DNA from: Blastobasis lacticolella
Taxonomy: Eukaryota; Arthropoda; Insecta; Lepidoptera; Blastobasidae
Direction of reading: 5' to 3'
Assembly (NCBI GenBank): GCA_905147135.1
Contig: LR990040.1
Location: 22,023,857 to 22,087,856 of the forward strand
Length of the DNA stretch: 64,000 nt
Shown: positions 1-10,599 of the stretch, piece after piece
Layout: each line of letters opens with the position of its first letter
Position numbering within the stretch: the stretch's first letter is position 1
The notes under the pieces: model-generated
Database searches by the model: none
The model's input: only the letters and a program-made list of their open reading frames with translations
What the model was told of the DNA's origin: nothing
Translations under genes and position numbers: made by a program

Positions 1-399
1 ATTGACAGTGACATTGACATTTCCAACCGTGCTTTGCTTGCTTGAGTAGTTGAGTTTTTAGACTGACGCTCCGTTTGCAATACTTTGCATTTGCAACTAC
101 TTGGAATATTTTGTGTACAATTCTTAAATTTTACTGATGTAATGAGAGTTATATGTGAAAGGCCGCCAGAGGACTAATGTATAGAGGTTCAATCGCATTA
201 ATGAAGCATGGATAGACAAGCAAATCGATAATATAGCGTTGCGAAAAGGCTGGCAGTCAGGAATAAAAATCTTCTTTGTGGCCAACTGGCCAATTTGAAC
301 TGTTTCCGGTTTAAAGTCTCAGGTAAACGTTATACTGGTCTTGTTCATTAAATAAACTTACAAAATTTATTGTTCTAAATTGTAGTTCTATTTTGCAAG

Positions 400-633
400 A
401 TGGTCATGTCGTCTGAAAGAACTGCCCAGATTGGACAAGCGCGGGAGACGTTCCAAATGCTCCATCAAATATCTCAACTCCTGAACACTGGGTTGGATGC
501 TGAAACACTCACTACATGCATCAGATTGTGTGAACTTGGGGTTGATCCTGAGGTTTTGGCCCATGTCATCAAGGAGATCAGGAAAATGGAAGACACATCA
601 TTACCAAACAAACCCAGTAATTTACACCACTAA
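400..633 (+). CDS. MZT1: Mitotic-spindle organizing protein 1 (MOZART1)
   Basis: A single-exon coding region of 77 codons. The protein is small and helical: residues 12-63 contain the MOZART1 pattern of an arginine-containing first helix, an ILxLL-like stretch (QISQLLNTGLD), then ETLTTCIRLCELGVDPEVLAHVIKEI, close to what is known for animal MZT1 (about 82 residues). MZT1 binds the N-termini of gamma-tubulin complex proteins and helps recruit gamma-tubulin ring complexes to centrosomes and spindle poles. The first ATG (400) lies directly after an AG, so a short 5'-UTR intron (about 323-399, donor CAG|GTAAAC) is possible. Codon 3 is a second Met and could be used. The gene is complete, with a polyadenylation signal about 105 bases after the stop. 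Confidence 0.93.
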   Translation: MVMSSERTAQIGQARETFQMLHQISQLLNTGLDAETLTTCIRLCELGVDPEVLAHVIKEIRKMEDTSLPNKPSNLHH

Positions 634-737
634 TTCAAAAGAAAATGTGTGGTAGTTAGTTTTATATTGTTGCTATGGTTGCTGCATTATAATGTAAATA
701 ACTTCACAATAAGAGATGTGTGTTATGCAAAGTATTG

Positions 738-743
738 AATAAA
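738..743 (+). terminator. Polyadenylation signal of MZT1
   Basis: AATAAA in the AT-rich 3' flank, 105 bases after the MZT1 stop codon. It is the first canonical hexamer downstream on this strand. Confidence 0.6.
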
Positions 744-759
744 TTATAAGTTTTGATCA

Positions 760-2173
760 TACATACCTTAGTTTTTTTTATTATGATAGCAACCTAACCT
801 AACCCGATTTATTAGTGTCAATTTAACAGTTCAAAATATTTCTCAGCTTTTAGAGGCTTAAATCTCATTTCCTTCCCTATGTTCAAGTTATTATGCTGTA
901 AGGTTTCTCAAACTATGGACAAAGTAAAGTTTTAAAGTTTCCAAATGGCTGCAAACCCTTAGAAAAAATAGATTTAAGAATATGTGATACTCTACCTATG
1001 TAGCTGGGCAAAAATCAATCAGACAAACTTTTGAAATCAGCTTGAAGAGTTTTGTATGCGGTCTCTGTGGATATTTCTCGTCTTTAACATTTTTACATTG
1101 TTGGAGAGCTGAGATAGACTGAATAACAATTTTAACCCTTATATCCGCATCCATTAATTGTTTGAATGCAAAATTTTCCAAACCTTGTCAAAAATTATCG
1201 AAACTTAGCCGACAACAACATCAAGGACACTGGAGGATAGTTACATTGTTTCATCCGATTTAAAGTACCTATGAAGGATATTGCTACCAGTAAGTTTGGT
1301 ATATAAATAAAATTTTAAGTCTGCATTTAATTGAAAATTCAATTTATTATAAACATCTGTTTACATTTCAGGTTAAAATTGTAGAATATAGCTTGCATGG
1401 CCAGGTACAATTTGGAGTTTTCACAACTGACTAGTGTTGAAATGGGAATGGATTAATCAGAAGATGGGAATAAATAATCTTCTCTAGCCCAAAAAATAAT
1501 CCAACACATTGTTGTAACACCAATACAAACTTTTGACTATATGGGAACAAATAAATAAGTCAAAAGCTTTATTACCATACAAAACCATATTCTACAAAAT
1601 ATAATTAAATAAAAACTTAATAAAATATGTTTACTTTAAGAAAAAGTAGTAATGGTCAGTGCATTTTTCACAACGCAGGTGTAGTTTTTTTATGAGTGAA
1701 ATTATAAGCAGTCAGTACAGGACTGAAAATATCACAGATGCAAACAACTCACTCATAAATGTAGATATTGAAGAGAAGAAACCAAGTATTGTTAATGTAA
1801 GAAACTAAATTTACAGGCAATAGAAAGAACTTAACCAGACTGAAATAAGATTAACATGACAAGACATTACAATGAAGGCTACAGTATACTATTAGACAAT
1901 TTTAACACATATTTTAAACAAGAAAAAAATAATTTGGCAACTAATTAGCTCTTGCACTCATGAAGGTTGATAGTTGTGCAAAGTTCAACTTTGCCTACCT
2001 AGCACTGTCTAGTGTGATTATCCGATATCACTGTACCTGCAGTTACGCAGACTACATTTCGTAGTAGGTACAGTGAGATATAGTTATATGTATCACTTTT
2101 GTTGTGCTAACTAGACAAAAAATGTTAATCCCAAATTACCCTATACTTATAAATATTGGGTGGTAGTTCTGCC
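760..2173. other. Convergent intergenic region, no gene seen
   Basis: AT-rich DNA between the 3' ends of MZT1 (+) and TIMM17 (-). Only short open frames occur, without recognisable protein features. Part of it must be the TIMM17 3' UTR. No repeat family from elsewhere in the window was recognised. Confidence 0.5.
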
Positions 2174-3292
2174 TCATTGACTTTGTCCTAACACAGAGGG
2201 GTCTTCAAAGATTGGTTGTTGTGGCTTGAACTGTTCTGCAGAGAGTCTTGTGAACATAATTCCAATGCCTTCGATGAGCGCAAGCAGGATTCCACCAACC
2301 ACTGCACTGCCTGCCATGGCAGGGACACCTGTTACAAATAAATAAAAGTTTTAAGTCTCGCATCAGTATAAACATATTAATATAGGTTTGATATATCACG
2401 CCAAACCACTATCCAATGGTATAGAAAAGGTAGCAAATGGAACAATGTGGTCTATGCCAATACCCATTGGGTTATTGAAACGACATTATATGTAAACAAG
2501 GTTGTGAACTTGTTAACTTCAGTGGATACTATCTGTTGTTGAAAATGATGTAAGCTATACCCATAATCTTAGGCGCTACAGTAATCTATTTGGATTTATT
2601 TACTACTCACCTACTTACTATTGTAAAAACAAAAGTGTGGTTAAACATTTTGTTGTCAAAACAAAAACTAAAATACTGTACCGTTTCTAGCTGCCAAAAT
2701 CCCTCCAGTCATTGCACCACTCATTATAGAGTTCCAAGGGTCTTCTTTCTGTCGTAGATACACAAGGGTGCAATCAATTGTTGAGAACATGCCACCCCAT
2801 ACGGCAAAATTGCCAGCAACTATAGGTGAACGTTCCTTAACTGCTGCTAAACTGCCAAGCTGAAATTAATTTAAAAATTAACAAATCTCTCACTGTTATG
2901 CTTCATCTTAAATGGATTCATCTCAACTGTTACATGCTGTTAATCATGTTATGATTGAATAAATGTTATGATCCTAAGTTATTGATGGTTAACTGAAGAA
3001 TAATTGACACCAGCAAAAGCATAATAATATATAATAGAAAGAATATAACATGACATTGTTGAAGGACAAGCGATCCCGGTTTACTGCTAATCAGCGTATT
3101 GTTTTACCGGAGAATAGTTATTGTGTAATTAATTATGGAAATGCTTACCAGTTTCCTATTGAGTCCGACTGGTGCATTTCTGAAGGCCTTGATGGAGTGG
3201 AATATGCCGCCTCCGATGGCACCCATGATGAATGCACCACCGGAGTCATCAAGAATGCGCCAAGGGCAAGGTTCTCTTGAATACTCATCCAT
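2174..3292 (-). CDS. TIMM17: Mitochondrial import inner membrane translocase subunit Tim17 (3 exons)
   Basis: Exons on the minus strand are 3149-3292, 2682-2859 and 2174-2328. The lengths (144+178+155) give 158 codons plus stop, with all junctions GT/AG and in phase. The protein starts [16 protein letters not shown] and carries the Tim17/22/23 signature ([14 protein letters not shown], then AFRNAPVG). Exon 2 holds [13 protein letters not shown] and [16 protein letters not shown], and exon 3 holds [10 protein letters not shown]. Four hydrophobic segments fit the family. Cys9 and Cys78 match the positions of the conserved disulphide pair known in yeast Tim17. Tim17 is the core of the TIM23 presequence translocase in the inner mitochondrial membrane. 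Its C-terminus is shorter than in human Tim17A/B. Confidence 0.95.
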
Positions 3293-3299
3293 TTTGTGT

Positions 3300-4204
3300 C
3301 GTTTTGTAAATTCGTTAGGTAAGATCTAACCTCAAATACGAAGCACAATTGCAATGCTCCGCGTGCCTAAAGTAAAACTCACTAAAACTTAAATTTGTGG
3401 CAGATATTGAGTTATCGTGTTTTATTTAATTCCTAGATGTTCTTATAGGAATAATTATCCTTTTAGAGACACAATTTGCGCACCATTGTTCACTTGCCAA
3501 ATGATTTTTTTGGGGGAATGACTGACGTGAAAATGTTCGTGCACCGTGTAATCCAACATTGATAACACTGATATTATAGTAGACAGCCTCATAAACGTGA
3601 TACTAGACGTCATTGTCCAAAAAATCGTGGTGACACTACACGCTCGTATGAAGAATAAGAATATTTATTTTTCCACACAAGAATAACGTAATATGTCATA
3701 TACATTGGAACCTTATACCTAGAGTACATACAAAATTAAATATTAAAAACAGAAAAAAAGAAATTGTGTGGAAGGGCACAGTCTCAGTTTACGCTGAGAG
3801 CTAAAACCCTGCAGCACTGATTTTCAGACTGCCCCTGACCTTATCAGTAATATATATTTGGAATAGCGCGTAATATATACTTGAAGCGCGAAGCAGACAG
3901 CAAGGTACGAAACGTGCAGCTCTCATTTCACCCCGCGTTTTACCTCGTAGCTAAATACATGACACTGAAGTTGTGAGCAAAGTTAACTAGAATAATTTTT
4001 TATTTCAGATAATATTTTATGGTGTAGCTAAACTAAGTAAACAGACTCAGTTGATTCCGCTAATATTTCGACGTATTCCATGGTTAATGGTATGTCCTTG
4101 CTTATGAAAAATACAGCATTCATTTCGTCCATCCTGATCGATACTCAGTTCGGCGGTATGAAATTTGTGACGTCTTCCTCAGGATGGGATCAAGATGTCG
4201 GCGT
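3300..4204. other. Intergenic region upstream of TIMM17, no gene seen
   Basis: This stretch contains the TIMM17 promoter side and AT-rich DNA. I saw no coding exon and no clear repeat boundary in it. Confidence 0.4.
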
Positions 4205-4205
4205 T

Positions 4206-4503
4206 CAATAAGCAGTTTTCCAATAGGTATAAAGCTTTTCTAACCACTTGCTAGATGGCGCCCCAACAATTTTGGTAATTGAAGATCTCTTGAAATAGGT
4301 ACTAAACAGAGTTAAATATTATGTTATGTTTTATCAATGAACTTATTATTTTTAAGTGTAGTAGACTACTACTAACTATAGCTGCATGACATCACTGCCA
4401 CAACCATACTGATTTAAAAAAGAAGTACTAAAATTGTGGGAGCGCCATCTAGTAATGCTTTTTGAGATCAACTGACAATACCTACTGGAAAACTGCTCAT
4501 TGG
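4206..4503. mobile_element. Fold-back/MITE-like element with ~75 bp inverted arms
   Basis: The left end (4206-4280) contains AAGCAGTTTTCCAATAGG and, further in, AGATGGCGCCCCAACAATTT. The right end (4430-4503) holds the imperfect reverse complement of both blocks in mirrored order. About 150 bp of unrelated DNA separates the arms. No ORF lies inside. The structure fits a non-autonomous DNA transposon. The target duplication is not clear. Confidence 0.6.
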
Positions 4504-4784
4504 AGGTAAGTGGTACCACCCCAGTCTAATAATAAAGTTCTTACAATTTCAAATATAATCAGACAGATAAAACTCTTGCATCGCCCTTCTCGATTCTTAT
4601 CAATAATTATTTGTTAATAAAAGTTATATCAAATTGTAAACATTGTTGTCTTCTGCAAAAATAGGTATATGTGTAGATACTTATGCCTGCCAATGAATAT
4701 TTGACACCCCGGCAGACAAGAAAGACGGTGAGGTTCGCAATAAAAAAAACTTTAAATAGGTACGAATTAATCTATAATGTCTCT

Positions 4785-4915
4785 CTTCTATAGGCCGGCT
4801 GGAAGAGATTTCTTCTTAGAAATAAGTAGTGCCTGTTGTGTCGTCTTTAATTTTGTAATTTCTGTATACTTTATATTGTGTGCAATAAATTGTTAAATAA
4901 ATAAATAAATAATCA
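4785..4915 (+). mobile_element. 3' tail of a non-LTR retrotransposon
   Basis: A GC-richer block (GCCGGCTGGAAGAGA...) runs through TATATTGTGTGCAATAAA into a (TAAA)n tail at about 4890-4912, as expected for a 5'-truncated LINE copy. No coding part remains. Confidence 0.5.
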
Positions 4916-4964
4916 TACAAGTCATCAATCATATCGTCAACATTATCATCTATCATCTTTACGT

Positions 4965-5014
4965 TATGTCCCGGTTGTGCCCCTGCACGGCACGCGAAGG
5001 CCCGGGGTCCGCCT
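4965..5014 (-). repeat. Fragment of tRNA-like SINE family B
   Basis: It matches, in reverse, the 3' part of the family B copy at 6855-7215 (GGCGGACCCCGGGCC... to GACATAACG). It is a short truncated remnant. Confidence 0.5.
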
Positions 5015-5910
5015 TAAGTCATTAATCACATACTGCGACCTAATTAATGTTAAATGACAGATATTTATGTCTTCTCCACGATTATATCTACACAGTGTGT
5101 GGCCTAGAATCGGTGCAAATATTAAAAACAGAGGCACTATAGGTCACCAGTAATTAAATTATCATGGTCCCAACTAATTAAAATCAAATATTAACTTTTT
5201 GTTTTTTTCTAACAAACTTAATCGTATGCAAACAAAACAATAGTTCCGCTTAACTCGGAACGTCTCGTTGACATTTTACGGGTTGTGTTGGCTGATATTA
5301 TCGTATGCCCTGTACCACGACATTGACAATGTAAGCGATAATCTCGTTTTACAATATTCACTGATTATGAATCGTAACTGTAAATTCTTATTGTGTGTAA
5401 TGCATGGGTTTTGGTTGACTAGAATATTTTCAGTAAAAATACCAATACTCTAGAGTTTCTATTTTCAATATTAGCTCCGGTTCTGGGCCACACACTGTAT
5501 TTATGCCAACCATTATTTGGCCGTTTTACCCCAGCAGGCAAATATGAAAAGTTGAAAACCGACCAAGCGTAGTTGAGCTCGCATACAAAGGGTTCCATAC
5601 CATTAACACAAATAATTCCATTAAGGGTTTTAATTCCGGTACTCGATAACGTGAGCTTTTTGCAGTGCGCTCTTGTACTATAAATTAACTTTCCAATTTT
5701 TTTAGGCGTCGCTCGTGTCACCTCGCTTCGGGAGAGTGTGGATTAGCCCTAAGGTTTCGTGCGAGTTTGCCAGTTGCCTGTTGTTCTGTCATCTCATTTG
5801 TTTATCTACATTTCTCTCATTACTAATTTGTGGATTTTGTGGTCAATAAATTAAGAATCAACGCTTATTTTCGTAAATTTGTTTGTTTCGTTGTTTTGGT
5901 GCCCATTATT

Positions 5911-6570
5911 ATGACTATCCACAACCTTTACATTTTCGATCGATATGGGACATTACTTTATTACGGCGAGTGGAACAGGTCAAAACAGTCTGGCATGTCC
6001 AGAGAGGAGGTAATCAAATCCTTAAAAATATCCTATACTAGCTTTTGCCCGCGTGTAACTCGGGTTTTAGAGCAGCTTATCTTTTTCCCGAGTGACAATT
6101 AAATTACCTCCCTAATGTATGAAAGCTAGTTCTATATATTACGCAAATGACGAATGATCATCCAGGACAAATTCTTGTAAATCATTTATATTTCATCTTA
6201 TCTTTGTCTTATAAGAATAATATTGTTTCAGGAAGGCAAGCTCATGTATGGCATGCTGTTTTCAATTAAATCTTTTGTATCAAAAATATCACCATTGGAT
6301 CCAAAAGAAGGTTTCCTCCACTACCGGACCACAAAGTACACACTGCATTGTCTAGAGACCCCGTCCGGTTTGAAATTCGTCTTAAACACAGATAATGGAA
6401 CACAAGGAGTCAGGGAGCTGCTGAAAAAGATATATGCTGAAATATATGTAAAGTATGCGGTCAGAAATCCTCTATGTGTCATGGGCGAGCCCATAACAAG
6501 TGAATTATTTAAAAATAAACTTGATGCTTTCATAAAGCAGGCCCCAGTAAGTGCTGTGAGAGCATCTTGA
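5911..6570 (+). CDS. TRAPPC1: Trafficking protein particle complex subunit 1 (2 exons)
   Basis: Exons 5911-6009 and 6232-6570 (99+339 bases) give 145 codons plus stop, the same length as human TRAPPC1. The donor is GAG|GTAATC and the acceptor TTTCAG|GAAGGC. The start is MTIHNLYIFDRYGTLLYYGEW. Exon 2 carries KLMYGMLFSIKSFVSK and SPLDPKEGF, then ETPSGLKFVLNTD, all hallmarks of the Bet5/TRAPPC1 longin-like fold. TRAPPC1 is a core subunit of the TRAPP tethering complexes that activate Rab1 in ER-to-Golgi traffic. An upstream in-frame ATG at 5830 would add 27 hydrophobic residues absent from the family, so I chose 5911. A repeat lies in the single intron (6033-6125). Confidence 0.95.
6033..6125. 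repeat. Short ACTAG-ended interspersed repeat in the TRAPPC1 intron
   Basis: It begins TACTAGCTTTTGCCCGCG and ends ...TATGAAAGCTAGTTC. A second copy lies at 56126-56236. The outer ACTAG/CTAGT ends are inverted. Read on the minus strand, one end is CGCGGGCAAAA-GCTAGT, which could be a Helitron-type CTAG end, but the hairpin expected there is not convincing. Confidence 0.45.
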
Positions 6571-6665
6571 TAATAGACTCATATAATATCCATATCTACA
6601 TAAGTTTATATTGTAAATATAGTGATAAGATATAATATTCCTTTAATTATTATGTTACATAAATG

Positions 6666-6671
6666 AATAAA
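6666..6671 (+). terminator. Polyadenylation signal of TRAPPC1
   Basis: AATAAA 96 bases after the TRAPPC1 stop codon, in AT-rich 3' UTR. Confidence 0.6.
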
Positions 6672-6854
6672 TTATTTTAATTTACTGTAATTATGTTTTT
6701 TACCATTTTGTGGTTTTAAAGTACAAACAATTTACTTACTTTCATAGTAGGTACTGTAAAAAATACTGATTTATCATGCATCTACGTTCCTCAGAATGTG
6801 CCAAAGATTATTTATTTTATTAAACCGTTTATTGTGCCCAATGACAGGTATACA

Positions 6855-7215
6855 ATATGAAGAGTGTCGGTGACCGAGCGGTTAGAATATCTGACTCGTA
6901 AGCCAGAGGTTCCGGGTTTGAATTCGGCTCTGACAATTACTGTTTTCTGAGTTATGTACATAAGTTGAATACTAACCGATGCTCTTACGGTGAGGGAACA
7001 TCTTGATGAAATCTGCACATTCAGGCGACTGGATGTGTAACTATGATCCAATTTGGTCAGGTTCCCCTGGTAGCAGGGTCATGGTGGTGGCAGTCGCTCC
7101 ACTGTAATTACCTGACCTGCCAAATCCTGGATCATGGTCACGGCGGACCCCAGGCTCTCGTACGAGAGCACAATCGGGACATTAACGCCAAGATGTTTTT
7201 TTTTTATTTTACAGG
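6855..7215 (+). mobile_element. tRNA-derived SINE, family B, near full length
   Basis: The 5' part resembles a tRNA gene with an A-box-like GTGACCGAGCGGTTAG, an anticodon-like GACTCGTAAGC, and a B box in GGTTCCGGGTTTGAATTC. A family-specific body (TTCTGAGTTATGTACATAAG, CAGGTTCCCCTGGTAGCAGG, AATTACCTGA) ends in ATTAACGCCAAGATG and a T-run. Other copies lie at 18832-19466, 25256-25430, 47848-48172 and 60275-60392. Fragments lie at 4965, 11150, 39605, 47720 and 51238. Confidence 0.75.
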
Positions 7216-7555
7216 TATACAATATTGACATTAATTATTATAACAAAACTTGTATATCATGATGAGCCTTCAAAGTCAAATATTTATTCTTAAATGACTT
7301 TATTTCAACAATAGATAGTGGTTCAAGAGGAAAGTTTACCCAGCCGAATTAGATGAAACATGGCCTAGATTTTAAGTTGGATCCCAAAATTACCAAACTG
7401 AAAACACTATCAAAATCCATTCAGTGCCTTTTCCATATTTCTTATAGTTTAGCTAGTCTATTATGGTTCTACATCAAGTGTTTCAGTTTCCAAAATAAAT
7501 TATACCTATGTTGCTTTATTATATGTATGTTGCCCAGGCTTAATAGCAACACAAC

Positions 7556-8153
7556 TATACCTTGTCTAAAATAGGATGATAATTTTGACAGATCACAGTA
7601 GGGATGTGGTTGTGTAAAATCGTTAATGAATCTATTCGATTATCGATTATCATTCTCATAGAACTTGGAATCGATAGTTGCATGGTTATGCTATACGTAT
7701 TATACAAAATAAACTATTTTTTTTTCTTCTGAATTAATAATTTATTAATACGACATTAAAAACCCTTCTACAACGACGATTATGACACGTGCGTATTTCT
7801 ATTCGGTCAGTCATCCTATTACGTAGAATACGCGCGACTCGAAATTGTTGTTGTGAAAGGTCTCTTAAGGTGAAATCCAAACAAAGAACTAAGAGTTTAG
7901 TTACAAAAAATAATAAGGTTACCTAAATGTTAATTTTAAATATTCGATTATATTATATCAATATCGATATTCGATTGTCTGTTGTTATTCGTTATTCCTG
8001 GCACTTCACTAAAGGGGCGGGGCCTGTCTATGAAGTACGTCATTTTCCGCAGTACATTTTAACGAAAAAAAAACACAAAACTTCATAGGCGTGCGCCAAA
8101 GACCAACAATTAGTGAGCTGTCAAAATTATCATCCTATTTTAGACAAAGCATA
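7556..8153 (+). mobile_element. ~600 bp MITE, copy 1
   Basis: Bounded by inverted ends of about 36 bp: TATACCTTGTCTAAAATAGG followed by ATGATAATTTTGACAG on the left, and the reverse of TATGCTTTGTCTAAAATAGG on the right. A second copy in opposite orientation lies at 12382-12977 and a truncated third at 9417-9533. The centre holds a further imperfect palindrome around the CAACGACGATT and AATTGTTGTTGTG blocks. There is no ORF, so it is non-autonomous. The target duplication could not be fixed. Confidence 0.8.
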
Positions 8154-8159
8154 AAAAGG

Positions 8160-9302
8160 TTTCATTCAAATCCAGTAGATCCATGGACTTATAGATCACA
8201 GATTACTATAGATCAGAAAGATAAGAAACCATGGACTTACTACCCATAAGAAACGTACATAGAGACACGGACGTCGTAGAGAAAACCACCAGCTTCAGTT
8301 TTGACGTATAGTTTGACATAACAATTTTAACAAGTGCTAGTGCTGCGGTCATAACAACATTAGCAAACTAATCTTTGCGATTTGGCTAGGAATGTTACAT
8401 CGATTGCAATTGTACTTTATTCTATTATCTATATCTATATCTCAATTGTACTTTATTATTACTGATTTCCAATTCTTATATTAAATAATACACAGATGGC
8501 ACATAATTAACATACATATAATTTGTCCAAAAATTAATTACAAAGTAATCCGCCTCTTAATTTAAAATAATCACCGCAGGATCACAGAATGTTCTCAAGT
8601 TGTGTTCGACACCGTCTACGTGAAAGTAGAAGTCAATAATGGAGCTTTAATGTCATTGTAGTAACTATGTACCAGTGCAAACCATACACCTGTAGATGAC
8701 CATTATCAGGAGGATGTGTGCTATCAAATGCAAAAAAAAATTGATGACTCGAACAACTAATAGTGCACTTCAAATATAAGTTTGGCCATATAGAAGTCTT
8801 GTTTAGCCTTTGCTTATAATTACCTATTAAAAATTCATGTTTTGGTGCAGGTATAATATGTAGGTAGGTACTTATATCCAAATAAGTCTCGCTTATTACA
8901 ACGGTCAATTAATTTTTCTGATCAAAAAATATCGCGAAATATTAGCAGACGCAATTAAAAACGCCGCTAATATAAAATGTCAGAACATTAAAAATGTCAT
9001 TTAGGTACATTTTTGGTATGAGACCCTAATTTATACATATAAAATTGAGGACCGCTATTTACAAGATTTGACTATTAAAATTTTATACAAATAATACTTA
9101 ATCCGACCCTGTTAGCATCAAAATATTTTCGATCACCGAAATATTGCTCAATTTGCCAGTCAGCACCGCGAGCCGCCAGCCGATTGTATTTTTGTGATGT
9201 ATCTCGTGCAGTTGTGTGTTATGTATAAAATTAGTTTAAGTTTATTTAATTTTATTGTTTTCTGTTTCGGAAGTGACGGATTTTTGAAGCTATTGGATAA
9301 TT
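8160..9302. other. Intergenic AT-rich DNA, no gene seen
   Basis: No exon was recognised. A lone end of the 9647-10590 element type (CATGGACTTACTACCC) occurs at about 8233, so part of this stretch is transposon debris. Confidence 0.4.
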
Positions 9303-9416
9303 TCGTGAGCTCAAAAACCGCGTACTTTTAGTTCGTACGTCTATCGCCCATGTCGAGCAGAGTAAGTTCGCGAACTCAAAAACCCACATACTTTAAGCTC
9401 GTACGTGTATCGCCTA
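9303..9416. repeat. Two-copy direct repeat, ~60 bp unit
   Basis: The block GAGCTCAAAAACCGCGTAC...TTCGTACGTCTATCGCC is followed by a diverged second copy (GAACTCAAAAACCCACATAC...CTCGTACGTGTATCGCC) just before the truncated MITE copy. Confidence 0.55.
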
Positions 9417-9533
9417 CTTTAGGATGATAATTTTGACAGCTCACAGCAGGGATGGAGATTCATTAACGATTTGACACATTCGACTATCGATTATCATTCT
9501 CATAGAACTTAAAATCGATAGTAAAACTCAAGG
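9417..9533 (+). mobile_element. Truncated copy of the ~600 bp MITE
   Basis: It starts within the terminal repeat (AGGATGATAATTTTGACAGC) and runs about 110 bp with the same order of blocks as 7556-8153 (ATCGATTATCATTCTCATAG) before breaking off. The outer end and the right half are missing. Confidence 0.65.
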
Positions 9534-9646
9534 AAACATTTTTTTTTTTTTTTTATGACTACTACAGTAAAAATGTTATCTACAGAAGCAGAGAGTATTT
9601 ACCAAGTTTCAATTCGAGACAAAATGTCACACATCTCTATAACACA

Positions 9647-10590
9647 CATGGACTTACTACCCAAAGGGACTGCGCACTGCTTTGACTAAAACCGGGCAGA
9701 GCGAGAGTCACCATCGATAGTCCTGTGTTCCTTTCTAGTGTTGCCACCATTGTTGATGCAAATTCCGAATTACTTTTATTACTTAGCGCGGACACCGACC
9801 TACCGATCAGGGCCAGGCAGAATCGGACCGGGTGCAATCTGAAGGTCATATTTTCACCAGGGTCCAGCCCAAGGATTCCCTACTACTCGGAACCCATTGG
9901 TCCTAAAATACTAGTTTCTAGAGAGAAATTATAGTACTTGTTAATCTACATTTCGAATGACAGCTGTCAAACTTAAAACTGCAATAGCTCCTAAACTTTT
10001 GGTGCTAGAACACTAGTTCCTAAAGAGAAATTATAGTGCTCGTCGAGATCTACATTTCGGATGGCAGCTGTCAAACTTAGAACTGTTGTAACTCGGAAAC
10101 GATTTGTCTTAGTTCCTAGAGTAATATAATAATACTCATCGAGATCTACATTTCGAATGACAGTTTTAAGTTTGACAGCTGTCACCCGAAATGTAGATAT
10201 CGACGAGTACTATCACTTCTCTTTAGGAACTAGTGTTGTAGGATAAATCGTTACCGAACTCTTTAATCTGTTTTGTGGAACAAAAAGTCGTAGGTTGATA
10301 ATTATGTCGACTCGACGTTTGTCGGAGAAACGGTCAGTAGATCAAAAGGTATTTTGACAACTACTTTTCGGATTGTACGGACCCCATAATAATACCAAAT
10401 TCACGGTAAATATATTTCTCCAATAATGGCAACACAAAACATGACACTTGTCAATTTAGAATGACGGTGATTATGCCAATAACATTATGTTTACACTGTT
10501 AGAAAGGGACAAAGGACTATCGATGGTGACTCTCGCTCTGCCCGGTTTTAGTCAAAGCAGTGCGCAGTCCCTTTGGGTAGTAAGTCCATG
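9647..10590. mobile_element. Non-autonomous DNA transposon, 78 bp perfect TIRs, 8 bp TSD
   Basis: The left end (9647-9724) and right end (10513-10590) are perfect reverse complements, starting CATGGACTTACTACCC and ending ...ATCGATAGTCCT. The 8-base duplication ATAACACA flanks it at 9639-9646 and 10591-10598. Eight-base duplications are typical of hAT and P-type transposases. The identical ends suggest recent movement. The interior has no transposase but holds three direct ~105 bp repeats and one inverted copy (about 9910-10225). Confidence 0.85.
9910..10225. repeat. Three direct plus one inverted ~105 bp repeat inside the 944 bp element
   Basis: Each direct unit has the order TCTAGAGAGAAATTATAGT..., ATCTACATTTCG, ATGACAGCTGTCAAACTTA. 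The last copy (about 10163-10225) is inverted (TTTGACAGCTGTCACCCG, AAATGTAGATATCGACGAG, TTAGGAACTAGTG). Each ATGACAGCTGTCA block is itself palindromic. Confidence 0.7.
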
Positions 10591-10599
10591 ATAACACAC

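Noticed and set aside
1..20. Match of the window start to 44562-44580 (CATTGACAGTGACATTGAC)
   Set aside because: Only 19 bases of simple GACATT-type sequence. The flanks do not match, so chance or low complexity is sufficient.
5419..5721. 100-codon minus-strand ORF upstream of TRAPPC1
   Set aside because: No conserved pattern. Part of it (CTCGCATACAAAGGGTTCCA) looks like a common interspersed repeat. No splice or start context.
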